64,000 nt of DNA from Stenomitos frigidus ULC18. Its GTDB lineage: Bacteria; Cyanobacteriota; Cyanobacteriia; Leptolyngbyales; Leptolyngbyaceae. The notes under the pieces were generated by a model. The model was not told the DNA's origin. It worked only from the letters and a program-made list of their open reading frames with translations, and ran no database searches. The stretch lies in NCBI RefSeq assembly GCF_003003795.1, contig NZ_PVWK01000083.1, positions 165,156 through 229,155 of the forward strand, read 5' to 3'. Numbering within the stretch: the first letter of the stretch is position 1; every line of letters starts with the position of its first letter. The position numbers were made by a program, and so were the translations under genes. This document shows positions 37,004 to 45,607 of the stretch, piece after piece.

Positions 37004-37915
37004 ATGCCTCCTCATATACCGCTCATGTTTCTTCCACCTGGTTTTGACCAACATTCCATTGTCACAACACTCGGCACGATGGTTTACTACACGGCGGACA
37101 TATCGCCCTGGGTAACAGACGATCGCGCTAACTTGCCCACCCTCGTCTTTCTTCACGGCTTTGGTGGTGGTTCTTCGGCATACGAATGGTCAAAAGTCTA
37201 CCCTGCGTTTGCGTCAGAGTATCGCATTCTGGCACCCGATTTGATTGGTTGGGGACGATCGGAGCACCCAGAGCGGCAATACAAAGTCGATGACTACATC
37301 ACAACGATCATTGAATTTCTGGAACAAACCTGTGATGGTGCGGTGACAGTCGTAGCATCCTCGTTGACAGCAGCGATCGTCATTCGAGCTGCGATCGCCC
37401 GCCCAGAATTGTTCAGAGCCCTAATTTTGACTGCACCAGCGGGACTGTCTGACTTTGGCAAAGACTATACACGCTCCTTCTTTGCTCAACTGGTCAGTAC
37501 GCCAGTGCTCGATCGCGTCCTTTACAGCACAGGTATCGCTGCTAGTTGGGGCATCCGCAACTTTCTCGAACAGCGACAGTTTGCAAAAGCCGATCGCATC
37601 TTCCCCGAAATTGTCGAAGCGTATCTAGAATCTGCCCAACAGCCAAACGCCGAGTACGCAGCACTATCCTTTGTGCGGGGAGATTTATCCTTTGATCTGG
37701 CACTCTACATCGCTCAGCTCACGGTGCCAACAGCCATCATCTGGGGCAAGCGATCGCAGTTCACCGAACCAGAAATCGGCCATCGACTGGCGGCACTCAA
37801 TCCGCAGGCCATTCGCGCCCTGCAAGTCATCGATGATGTTGGGTTAACCCCTCAGTTGGAACTACCAGCCGTGTCGATCGCCCTGATCCGCAGATTCCTG
37901 GACTTGCTAAAGTAG
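37004..37915 (+). CDS. alpha/beta-fold hydrolase with atypical catalytic residues
   Basis: 303 residues. The fold is clear: LPTLVFLHGFGGGSSAYEWS (oxyanion loop), RILAPDLIGWGRSEHP, then the nucleophile elbow VVASSLTAAIVIRAA around residue 120, which reads ASSLT and not GxSxG. The segment that normally carries the catalytic His (GHxPxxExP) reads VGLTPQLELPAVS, so the His is missing. I think this is a conserved cyanobacterial subfamily rather than a decayed gene, because the frame is intact. It may be a non-enzymatic or altered enzyme. ATG 37004. Confidence 0.85.
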   Translation: MPPHIPLMFLPPGFDQHSIVTTLGTMVYYTADISPWVTDDRANLPTLVFLHGFGGGSSAYEWSKVYPAFASEYRILAPDLIGWGRSEHPERQYKVDDYITTIIEFLEQTCDGAVTVVASSLTAAIVIRAAIARPELFRALILTAPAGLSDFGKDYTRSFFAQLVSTPVLDRVLYSTGIAASWGIRNFLEQRQFAKADRIFPEIVEAYLESAQQPNAEYAALSFVRGDLSFDLALYIAQLTVPTAIIWGKRSQFTEPEIGHRLAALNPQAIRALQVIDDVGLTPQLELPAVSIALIRRFLDLLK

Positions 37916-37942
37916 TGGACTTGCTGACGTAGCGTTCGTCAG

Positions 37943-38458
37943 CTACGCGCCCACACGAACATCAATCACATAAAGGTCTGAAAAGTCGTAGGTAAACCCT
38001 TCAAGCTCAATCTTGGTACCCGTTTTAATTTTGTTGTTGCCCAGCAGCGGACCATTCTTGGTCATGTTGGCATCACCCGCAACCGTCACGAGGAAATCCT
38101 TTGTAAGAGCCGCTTCGGGGCGAGGGTCAGGCAAGGCTTTGAGGGTGCCATTGGGCTGAGGCACTGCCACATTCCGGGGCAACTCTTTCACAGCTTTGAT
38201 TTTGATATCGCCGAAGGGCTGATTCCGGATGATCAGGCTGGTTTTATCCCCTTCTTTGAGCAGTGTCTTAGGGTCTTGTGAGCCAACGCTTCGAATGACC
38301 ACATCGACCTCTACAGGCTTGACGTTGGAGCTAAGCTGGGCACCCGTCAGGCTGGGCAGCAGAACACCCACAATCACCAACAGAATCACCAGGGCAGCAC
38401 CAATATCTAAAATGCTGACCTTGCCAAATAAGCGACCTTTGGAGTCTACGATAGCCAT
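37943..38458 (-). CDS. DUF4330 family membrane-anchored protein
   Basis: 171 residues: a short cytoplasmic start (MAIVDSKGRLFGKVSILD), one hydrophobic helix (IGAALVILLVIVGVLLPSL) and a beta-rich domain outside. This is the DUF4330 pattern of cyanobacteria. Function unknown. It is convergent with the alpha/beta hydrolase gene, with 27 bp between the stops. Confidence 0.88.
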   Translation of the reverse strand: MAIVDSKGRLFGKVSILDIGAALVILLVIVGVLLPSLTGAQLSSNVKPVEVDVVIRSVGSQDPKTLLKEGDKTSLIIRNQPFGDIKIKAVKELPRNVAVPQPNGTLKALPDPRPEAALTKDFLVTVAGDANMTKNGPLLGNNKIKTGTKIELEGFTYDFSDLYVIDVRVGA

Positions 38459-38798
38459 GAAGTGTTGCCTCGACGGTACGGTGCTGGGAACGTTTTCGGG
38501 TTAAGCGAGTTACCACAGCATTGCTAGTTTACATGAGGAACCTGACGCTAAACGAGCCTTTAGAATCAGAGCCAGGCAACCCTGTGACAGATTATCATGA
38601 CTGGCAGCGTCTGTAGCGGTTCCACGCCATAAGCGAATGGGATTCTCAGTGTAGAATGCAAATATTAATAGGATTTACGCAGAAACTGGGCTTCCTAATG
38701 CGCAGGCATTGCTTGAGTCTCTAGGTTTCGTCCAGCAACCCGGTTTCTTGCAACTTCACAAGCGATTGCAATTTGCGTGCCCACAAAGTCTATATTCC
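38459..38798. other. intergenic region with a long imperfect inverted repeat
   Basis: 340 bp. AGAAACTGGG (~38681) pairs with CCCGGTTTCT (~38738) with one G-U pair around a ~45-base loop; the AACCCGGTTTCT word is a common cyanobacterial spacer repeat. It lies just upstream of the antitoxin gene. No coding evidence. Confidence 0.5.
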
Positions 38799-39026
38799 AT
38801 GAATACTCTAGACCAAGTGCTCGAAACTGCTTTACAGCTATCCTACGAAGAGCAGGAAATGCTGATCAAAATTCTGAAAAACCGCCATCACGAAAGTCGT
38901 CGTCTGGAAATCGCCACGAACGCCAAACAAACATTGGCTGATTTTCATGCAGGTAAATTTCAGCACCAATCCGCCAACAATGTGATTGCAGCATTGCGCC
39001 AGTCTTTAAATGAACCAGACGCATGA
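38799..39026 (+). CDS. type II antitoxin
   Basis: 75 residues from ATG 38799. MNTLDQVLETALQLSYEEQE and MLIKILKNRHHESRR resemble antitoxins that pair with RelE/YafQ-type toxins in cyanobacteria; the acidic C-terminus would wrap the toxin. Its stop overlaps the toxin ATG by 4 bp (ATGA), the usual coupling. The longer frame from 38709 is not conserved. The partner toxin is frameshifted (next entry), so the antitoxin may be a remnant. Confidence 0.8.
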   Translation: MNTLDQVLETALQLSYEEQEMLIKILKNRHHESRRLEIATNAKQTLADFHAGKFQHQSANNVIAALRQSLNEPDA

Positions 39027-39308
39027 GACTGCTGGTTCTGACGCCGAAATTCAAACGAGCATTCCGCAGTGTTGTCAAACGAAAGGCTGCTCTTCAGCAA
39101 CGCATCGAAGATACCCTCCAGCAGATGGAGGCAGACGTGTTTGCCCCAACCCTTGGCACTCATAAGCTAAGCGGTAAACTAGACGGTCTTCAGTCTTGCT
39201 CTTGTGGCTATGACTGTCGTATCGTCTTCTCCATTGAATCAGGATACTGAAACGAATAGCGAAGTCATCGTTCTGCTCGATATCGGAACGCATGATGAAG
39301 TTTATTAA
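39023..39308 (+). pseudogene. RelE/YafQ-type mRNA interferase toxin, frameshifted
   Basis: The frame from ATG 39023 (MRLLVLTPKFKRAFRSVVKR, then THKLSGKLDGLQSCSCGYDC and RIVFSIE) stops early at 39250. In the +1 frame the lost end continues: DTETNSEVIVLLDIGTHDEV and Y, to TAA 39306-39308. One extra base near 39239-39243 (TCAGG) explains the break. The missing tail holds the conserved IGTHDEVY, including the residues used for ribosome-dependent mRNA cutting in this family. Either the toxin is inactive or a sequence error or slip restores it. Confidence 0.8.
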
Positions 39309-39372
39309 ATGCGATGGTAGTTTCAGCGGCAGTTTGATCTGTCGTATTTGCTAATAATTTTTCTACTGATAC

Positions 39373-40497
39373 ATGGCAAAGGTTCGGCTAGAGAGAATTA
39401 CGCGGCAGTTTGTCAGGAGCAATGCGACTCGTGAAACGAGCAACGCAGGCATTGCAGACATTACCTTTGAAGTGCCTGATGGGGCCTTTTGGGTGCTGGT
39501 TGGCCCCTCTGGCTGTGGGAAATCCACCATCCTCCGCACGATCGCAGGGCTAGAAGCCGCAACATCGGGTGACTTGTACATTGGCGATCGCCTTGTGAAC
39601 CAAATTCCAGCCCGTCAACGCGATGTGGCAATGGTGTTTCAAAACTACGCGCTCTACCCGCACATGACCGTGGCCGAAAACCTTGCTTTTGGGCTGCAAA
39701 TGCGACGGGTAGATGCGAAGGCCACACAGGAACGGGTCGAAACGGTCGCACAAATGCTGGCGATCGACCATCTGCTCGATCGCAAACCGGGTCAGTTGTC
39801 GGGAGGACAGCAACAGCGAGTGGCGTTAGGTCGGGCGATCGCTCGTCAACCGCAAGTCTTCTTGCTGGATGAACCGTTGTCGAATCTCGATGCCCAACTG
39901 CGGGATGAGACTCGCGCTGAGCTGAAACGCCTTCACCAGCAGGTGGGCATTACAACCATTTATGTCACCCATGATCAAGTGGAAGCGATGACGTTGGCCG
40001 ATCAGATTGTCGTGCTAGACCAGGGAAGGATTCAGCAGATCGGTGCCCCCCAAACGATTTACGCTCAGCCTGCGAATCGCATGATTGCGACGTTTTTGGG
40101 CAGTCCACCGATGAATATTCTGTCTGCCGTTTACGATGGCACCGCATTTCAAATTAATGGACAGACGGTACCCTGTTCAGAGCTATTACGAGACCACCTT
40201 CAGCCGATCGCGGGACGGCTCTACGATCTAGGCGTGCGTCCAGAGCACGTTCACATCACTCCTGATACAGGCCATCTGACGGTAGAGATCAGCGTGGTTG
40301 AACCACTCGGACGAGAGGTTGCCGTGCGCGCCAATGTGCCAGCGACGGAGCGCTCGCCGCAACAAGCGATAGCCTTTCAGTGCCATCCAACCCAATGCCC
40401 TCATGTCGGCGATCGGCTTTTGCTGGGGCTAGATTTCGATCAGCTCTTTGCGTTCGATCGGGAGACTGGTGATACCGTATATCCCTCCAAACAATAG
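39373..40497 (+). CDS. ABC transporter ATP-binding protein (MalK/UgpC type)
   Basis: 374 residues. The ATPase has Walker A VGPSGCGKSTILRTIAGLE, Q-loop VFQNYALYPHMTV, signature LSGGQQQRVALGRAI, Walker B VFLLDEPLSNLDA and H-loop YVTHDQVEAM. The C-terminal ~130 residues form the TOBE/regulatory domain (GVRPEHVHI). It belongs to the class that powers sugar and glycerol-phosphate importers; no permease or binding protein is adjacent, as for orphan ATPases shared by several importers. ATG 39373. Confidence 0.93.
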   Translation: MAKVRLERITRQFVRSNATRETSNAGIADITFEVPDGAFWVLVGPSGCGKSTILRTIAGLEAATSGDLYIGDRLVNQIPARQRDVAMVFQNYALYPHMTVAENLAFGLQMRRVDAKATQERVETVAQMLAIDHLLDRKPGQLSGGQQQRVALGRAIARQPQVFLLDEPLSNLDAQLRDETRAELKRLHQQVGITTIYVTHDQVEAMTLADQIVVLDQGRIQQIGAPQTIYAQPANRMIATFLGSPPMNILSAVYDGTAFQINGQTVPCSELLRDHLQPIAGRLYDLGVRPEHVHITPDTGHLTVEISVVEPLGREVAVRANVPATERSPQQAIAFQCHPTQCPHVGDRLLLGLDFDQLFAFDRETGDTVYPSKQ

Positions 40498-40525
40498 GCT
40501 CCAAACAATAGGAAGACAATCTCAC

Positions 40526-40552
40526 GTAGGGGCGCAAGGTCTTGTCCCCTAC
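40526..40552. terminator. hairpin between convergent genes
   Basis: GTAGGGG (40526-40532) / CCCCTAC (40546-40552) with an inner CAAG/CTTG stem. It is in the 73-bp gap between the ABC ATPase and the helicase-like gene stops; another GTAGGGGC-family palindrome. Confidence 0.65.
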
Positions 40553-40570
40553 TTTGATATCTGTAATACT

Positions 40571-42886
40571 TCAAAGCGCAGCCGTGAGTGAAACAGTATC
40601 CAGCGGTAGCGCAGCATTCACTAATGAAAGCAAAACGCCTGTTTGCTCCTGCCCATTCGTGGCTAAATCGCTGTGGCAGAGGTAAACCCGTTCTTCGGTA
40701 CGACCAAGCAGATCGAGCAAAATGCGACGCAATCGACGTTCATTCGCATCCATCATATCGGCCGCAGTCCAGGCACGTCCCGACCAGCCTTGCAGGAATA
40801 GTGGCGCCCCAAAGAGTGAATCGACGCCGCTCAACCAGCGTGGTGAACCAGCATCCATCCAGAACTGCCAGCGATGAGCACGGCGACTGGAACGATACTG
40901 AAACACATTTGCCAATAGCACCGCATTACTATTTGGGCCGATCGGGCGAACAGGATAGGGGTTCGCAGTGACCGTACCACTCTGCAACAGCTGAATAAAG
41001 CGACTCACCGTCATGTAAGCCGGAGCATCGAACCGCTGACTGCGGCGCAATCTGCCATCCACTTCCCAGTAATGCTGAGCCGCCTCAATGAGCTGACGCA
41101 AGGCCGACAACTGCTCAAACGGCAAGGAGCCACCGCCAAACAAAAAGTGCTGAATGGCCCGATCGAGCAACGACACTGCATTGGGAATTAAGCGTTGCTC
41201 TAACTGTCCCTGCTGCGCTTCAATCCACTGCACGATCGCCTGATACGCATTACTCGCCTGATAGCCCAGTCGATCCCATCGAGGAAACGTGGTTGCAGGT
41301 AACAAACGGGGACGATCGGGGTGCGGTACAAAGCAGTAGTCAGCGAGCAACCCAGCACGAACAGGATCGATCGAGAAGGATGAAGGATGAAGGATAAAGG
41401 ATAAAGGGGAGTTTTGAGTTTCAAGGGTTGAGTGTTGAGTGGGTTCTGCTTGCTGACTGCTGACTGCTGACCGCTGACTGCTGACCGCTGACTGCTGACC
41501 GCTGACTGCTGACTGCTGACTTAACACCACCAACATTTCTGCCACAGCATCCCGATCGACTAACCGCCCTAAACCGGGATAGACCAGAGTTAATAACGTC
41601 AGCAACGCACGAATAATAGGTGAACTGGTGAGGGGACGCTGATCGTTCAGAGATTCGACGGGAATCTGGTGTTTGGTGAGGATTTCGGTCAGGCTATAGC
41701 GGGCGATCGCGTCAACACCAGGAGCAATCACAGCAATGTCACGGGGCTGTAGTTGCTTGGTCTGCACGGCGTCTACAATTACCTCAGCCGTGCGACGCAG
41801 CAGTTGGGCACGGGAAGTTGTCTGGATCGCCTGGATCGATTCGGGCAAACTGGCGAAGAAAATGGGGTCTGTCACCAACGCCACGATCGCATCACCCAAG
41901 TCATTGCCCAGCGCGGGAACGGATCGTGCCGACAGCGTTTCAATCCGGCAACGGTCTGCCAACCCTGCCAAATAAGCGGGATCGGCTCCCAAACCTAGAC
42001 GCACAGCGCCATCAGGATTGTAGGTAAAGAGGCCGGTGGCTCCAGCATCGAGCAAAACATCAAAAAGCGTTCGGGCGATCGCAGGGTATTCATCGACATC
42101 GTCCGCCAACACAATTTGATAGCGTTGCGCTAGATGTCGCTGATAGGTCGGGTTTGGCAACAAGTACTGCCAGTACAGTTCGGCAATGATGCCGTACGTC
42201 AGTAGACCGCCTTCCAAACACCAGCGCTGCCAGCGTTGCAGCAGCTCGCCCACATCGGCATCAGGCAACGGCAGTTGGTCTCCCTGCCCAGCCAGTCCTT
42301 GCTCTAGCATGACGGGGATATCCGCCAGGGGAATACCAGCCAGTGCCGCCAGTTGCAGCAAGTCCAGCAATCGACGTACTAACCGGACTTCCGTAGTGCC
42401 TGCCTGCTGCCCGATCGTGCGATCGAGGTCAGCTTGCCAGAGTTGCGCTGCCAGTGCTTGCTCATTTTCGGGGGACAGCCGGATGGGAAACTGCGCTTTC
42501 AGGTCAAGCTGTTGAATGAGCAGCGACCAGAACAGCATGACTTCTTCCTGAAAAAAGCCCAGCGGCGTGGTGGAGTGTAAAGGCACCTTACTTTGAGTCG
42601 CGGCAGTCAGGCGATCGAGCAAGTCAATGCGGTTATCGCCGATCGCGGTCAAAACCAGTACTCCCGGCATACTTGCGTCAGCGGGCTGCATGAGAGGCCG
42701 TGGGAGTGCCGCTGCGGCACCTTGCGTCGGCGTCGATTGCCGTAGCTCTAGAGTTCTGCCAGAATCTCTAGTAAGATCTCCAAAGCTTCTCGCACCAGAT
42801 TGCGCCCAAGCGCGAAACTGGCTGACCAAAAAGGCCGTTTTGCCGCTGCGCGTGGCGCCTACAACCCAAATCGGTTCACCATTCAC
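40571..42886 (-). CDS. UvrD/AddB-like degenerate helicase (recombinase family protein)
   Basis: 771 residues. The P-loop VVGATRSGKTAFL is at the very start, and a Walker B-like block YQIVLADDVDEYPAIARTLF lies near residue 265. The rest, for example RDIAVIAPGVDAIARYSLTE and IPVESLNDQRPLTSSPIIRA, follows the pattern of the inactivated UvrD-type helicase domain in AddB-like proteins. Cyanobacterial homologues are called recombinase family proteins; a role in DNA repair is inference. Residues ~453-503 are encoded by heptamer repeats. GTG start at 42886. Confidence 0.75.
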   Translation of the reverse strand: MNGEPIWVVGATRSGKTAFLVSQFRAWAQSGARSFGDLTRDSGRTLELRQSTPTQGAAAALPRPLMQPADASMPGVLVLTAIGDNRIDLLDRLTAATQSKVPLHSTTPLGFFQEEVMLFWSLLIQQLDLKAQFPIRLSPENEQALAAQLWQADLDRTIGQQAGTTEVRLVRRLLDLLQLAALAGIPLADIPVMLEQGLAGQGDQLPLPDADVGELLQRWQRWCLEGGLLTYGIIAELYWQYLLPNPTYQRHLAQRYQIVLADDVDEYPAIARTLFDVLLDAGATGLFTYNPDGAVRLGLGADPAYLAGLADRCRIETLSARSVPALGNDLGDAIVALVTDPIFFASLPESIQAIQTTSRAQLLRRTAEVIVDAVQTKQLQPRDIAVIAPGVDAIARYSLTEILTKHQIPVESLNDQRPLTSSPIIRALLTLLTLVYPGLGRLVDRDAVAEMLVVLSQQSAVSGQQSAVSSQRSAVSSQQAEPTQHSTLETQNSPLSFILHPSSFSIDPVRAGLLADYCFVPHPDRPRLLPATTFPRWDRLGYQASNAYQAIVQWIEAQQGQLEQRLIPNAVSLLDRAIQHFLFGGGSLPFEQLSALRQLIEAAQHYWEVDGRLRRSQRFDAPAYMTVSRFIQLLQSGTVTANPYPVRPIGPNSNAVLLANVFQYRSSRRAHRWQFWMDAGSPRWLSGVDSLFGAPLFLQGWSGRAWTAADMMDANERRLRRILLDLLGRTEERVYLCHSDLATNGQEQTGVLLSLVNAALPLDTVSLTAAL
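41378..41525 (-). repeat. heptamer array inside the helicase-like reading frame
   Basis: GAAGGAT units (41378-41407), then GAGTTTT/GAGTTTC-type units, then about ten TGACTGC/TGACCGC heptamers (41454-41520). The peptide shows a 7-residue period, [21 protein letters not shown], because three heptamers equal seven codons. Confidence 0.95.
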
Positions 42887-43031
42887 TAATTGCTCTCAGC
42901 TGATTTTGTTACTATTACTAAGCCCACTTGACGTTAACGCTTTGCGCTTGAGTCTTGCCGTATGGCTCCAGGCTACCAAATCTTGATCGTCAGCACTAAA
43001 GGCTCAGCATCATTCTGCACTTATTCGTGTC

Positions 43032-44519
43032 ATGCAAACAACAATTTGGACCAGGCTGAAGCAGTCACTACTTGCTGCAAGGCAGTGGTATGAGCAAACG
43101 CCAGAACGGGCACTCGATCAGGCCTATGCAGCGACCTTGATGATTAAGTCGGTCGAAGATGAACATTTTGACGGCAACCCCATCTCGGTCAGTACTGACA
43201 AATACGGCACCAATTCAAATGCGGTTTTTCAGGAAGAACTCAGAAAATGCCTCAAGATCGCAACACTCCGTCTCTCAGAATTTAAGGCAAGCCGCTTTGT
43301 TTTCAATACGACTGATGCCTCTGGAAATGCACTCCAAGGTCCAGCATCGCTAGCGAATAAAGAACGATCGGCCATTATTTTAGAAAAGCTTAAGTTTATC
43401 GATGAAGTACTCGCAAGATATCAAGCCCAACAGTCAGAATCGCTGTCGCTTGTACCCGTCGAACAAAATGGTAAGGTTCAATTAACACCCAGTGATAAAT
43501 CTCAGTTGACGCTGCGCTCCAATGCCAACACTGGCAGTCAACGCTTGAGTAACGGTCAAACAATCGATCAGCTCTATCAATCAGAATCGGTGCCGGAAGA
43601 TGAGGGCATCTTCGATAAGTCAGGTGTGCTACCGCGGACGATCGCCAGCACCATTGGTCGCATCAAGCGAGATTTAGACCCCAACTCTGAGCAGCAGGTG
43701 GTAAGAAGCTTTCGGAGCACGAAGGCGAAAACGCAAACAGCCATTCGCTTTATGCTGATTCTCATTGCAGTGCCGTTGCTCACAGAGCAAATCTCGAAGG
43801 CGTTGATCGTTGGCCCCATTGTGGACTCCTTCCGATCGCCTGCTGTAACAGAACCCTTTCTTAATTTTGAGCTACAAGAAGAAGCGCTCAAAGAACTGCA
43901 AACCTTCAAAGAACGGCTTGAGTTCGACTTTTTGTTAGGCAAAGCACCCAGCTTGACTAGTGAAGTGGGTGGCGATCGTGCAGGTGGTGAGTCGGCAGTT
44001 GGAGAAGCCGCTGTTGGAGAGGGAAAAGCGACGGGTGAAGCAAACAAAACATTTACCAAGGCAGAGCAAGAAGAGCTGATTGAAGGCAAGTTAAAGGAGA
44101 GAGCCGAAGAAATCAAACTGGAATACAGTCATGCGAGCTCTGGTGCAATTAAAAACATCTTTGCTGATTTGTTTTCAGTCGCTGCGTTTGCGATCGTCTT
44201 ACTCGTTAGCCGTCGCGAAGTGGCGGTGCTCAAGTCATTTATTGATGACACTGTTTACGGCTTAAGTGATAGCGCAAAAGCCTTTGTCATTATTCTACTA
44301 ACAGATACCTTTGTTGGCTTTCACTCTCCTCATGGCTGGGAGGTCTTGTTGGAAGGGTTGTCTAACCATTGGGGTTTACCAGCCAATCGTGATTTTATCT
44401 TTCTGTTTATTGCAACCTTTCCTGTTATCTTAGACACCATTTTCAAATATTGGATCTTCCGCTACCTCAACCGCATCTCACCATCCGCCGTTGCCACTTA
44501 CAAAAATATGAATGAGTAA
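43032..44519 (+). CDS. pcxA: proton extrusion protein PcxA (CemA homologue)
   Basis: 495 residues, a normal cyanobacterial length. Light-dependent proton efflux at the plasma membrane and, through it, inorganic carbon uptake depend on this protein in Synechocystis. The N-terminal part is soluble (RQWYEQTPERALDQAYAAT). Family blocks: GVLPRTIASTIGRIKRDLDP, the basic helix RSFRSTKAKTQTAIRFMLIL, and helices at the C-terminus (AFAIVLLVSRREVAVLKSF, FHSPHGWEVLLEGLSNHWG, FRYLNRISPSAVATYKNM). An Ala/Gly/Glu-rich stretch lies at ~315-340. ATG 43032. Confidence 0.95.
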   Translation: MQTTIWTRLKQSLLAARQWYEQTPERALDQAYAATLMIKSVEDEHFDGNPISVSTDKYGTNSNAVFQEELRKCLKIATLRLSEFKASRFVFNTTDASGNALQGPASLANKERSAIILEKLKFIDEVLARYQAQQSESLSLVPVEQNGKVQLTPSDKSQLTLRSNANTGSQRLSNGQTIDQLYQSESVPEDEGIFDKSGVLPRTIASTIGRIKRDLDPNSEQQVVRSFRSTKAKTQTAIRFMLILIAVPLLTEQISKALIVGPIVDSFRSPAVTEPFLNFELQEEALKELQTFKERLEFDFLLGKAPSLTSEVGGDRAGGESAVGEAAVGEGKATGEANKTFTKAEQEELIEGKLKERAEEIKLEYSHASSGAIKNIFADLFSVAAFAIVLLVSRREVAVLKSFIDDTVYGLSDSAKAFVIILLTDTFVGFHSPHGWEVLLEGLSNHWGLPANRDFIFLFIATFPVILDTIFKYWIFRYLNRISPSAVATYKNMNE

Positions 44520-44752
44520 GGACGTTCACTTTAAAGCATCTAAAAACTCAAAAACAGAGGGCAATCTGTCCTCTGCTTTGAGACCGAGCCAATTTTACGA
44601 TTACTTGACTGATTTTGCTCATGGCCGTTCCATGCTGCAAAATCAGCTAGAGGCAGGCGCAGAAAGAACGTAATTATTCAACGCAAATTATTGCTAGATC
44701 ATTGCACCGCAATGCCCCTACGCTAGGTTACTGTTTGTTTGCTCGCAAGCCC

Positions 44753-45460
44753 TTAATTGCGTTGAGGAATCGGTTCAGACTGTGTGGCAGGTGCAGGGGA
44801 AGACGGTGTCGGACTCGGTACAGCCGTTGGCGCTGTTGTCGGGCTCACGGACGGCGTTGTGCTTCCTGTTTGAGGTGTCACGTTAACGCCACCGGATGGG
44901 GTGAAGGGCAAAAAGGTTGGATCAACCTCGCGTGGAAAAGCGCTGGCATCAATGCATGAATCCAGCGCTTTGGCAGACGGGAGTTTAGCGGCTTGATTCA
45001 GCCCGACCACGCAATCTGAATATCGTGTGGGCAATAAACTGCGGCGGCAACTGTCGAGCACATCAGCGGCAGTGCTATCGCTAATCTCACGTCGAATATC
45101 GACTACGCAAGTCGCCAGATCTCTGGGTCGTCGCACCTGACGGCAGGCATTCAGCGCATCAGCGGGAGCAAAGGTGTTGCCACTCAGTTGGCTCACGCAC
45201 GCCGAGAGGTCTCGTGGAAAAAAGGCTCTAGAGCAAGCCGATGCGGCTTCTTCGGACGAAATTTTGGCGCCTAACAGGTCGGCGGTACAACGCTCGTAAT
45301 CGTTGGCAGCGATCGCCGGAACGGGCAACACGACTGCAACCAGCCCTGCTACAACACTGATGCCGGCAAGGCCGCTAACCAACGTGACACGAGACTGAGA
45401 CTTTGGCTGACAGATTTGAGCTTTCACAGGTTTAGGAGCTTGGAGGGTGATCGTTTGCAT
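44753..45460 (-). CDS. secreted cysteine-repeat protein
   Basis: 235 residues from ATG 45460. A hydrophobic signal (VSGLAGISVVAGLVAVVLPV) ends near AIAAND. The mature part has four repeats of about 37 residues with two cysteines each; repeat ends read ACSRAFFPRDLSACV, ACRQVRRPRDLATCV, SCRRSLLPTRYSDCV and SCIDASAFPREVD. The C-terminal ~55 residues are a Thr/Pro/Ser linker (TTAPTAVPSPTPSSPAPATQ). This suggests a disulphide-bonded periplasmic or surface protein. I recall similar proteins in cyanobacteria, without function. The frame to 45514 adds a non-signal extension. Confidence 0.75.
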   Translation of the reverse strand: MQTITLQAPKPVKAQICQPKSQSRVTLVSGLAGISVVAGLVAVVLPVPAIAANDYERCTADLLGAKISSEEAASACSRAFFPRDLSACVSQLSGNTFAPADALNACRQVRRPRDLATCVVDIRREISDSTAADVLDSCRRSLLPTRYSDCVVGLNQAAKLPSAKALDSCIDASAFPREVDPTFLPFTPSGGVNVTPQTGSTTPSVSPTTAPTAVPSPTPSSPAPATQSEPIPQRN

Positions 45461-45607
45461 AATAACAAGCTTTCTACGCTGAGTTACCACCCAAAACGGG
45501 AGGACTTGCCGCAAACATTACAATTCTGTCATCAACTTCACTAACCTGAATCTACTACAGTGATAAAGGTATACGAGTCCGTTTAGCAGTCCAAAGGATA
45601 CCCCGGT

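Noticed and set aside
41378..41525. CRISPR-like array
   Set aside because: The units are 7-bp head-to-tail repeats without spacers. Other heptamer arrays in the window are the same.
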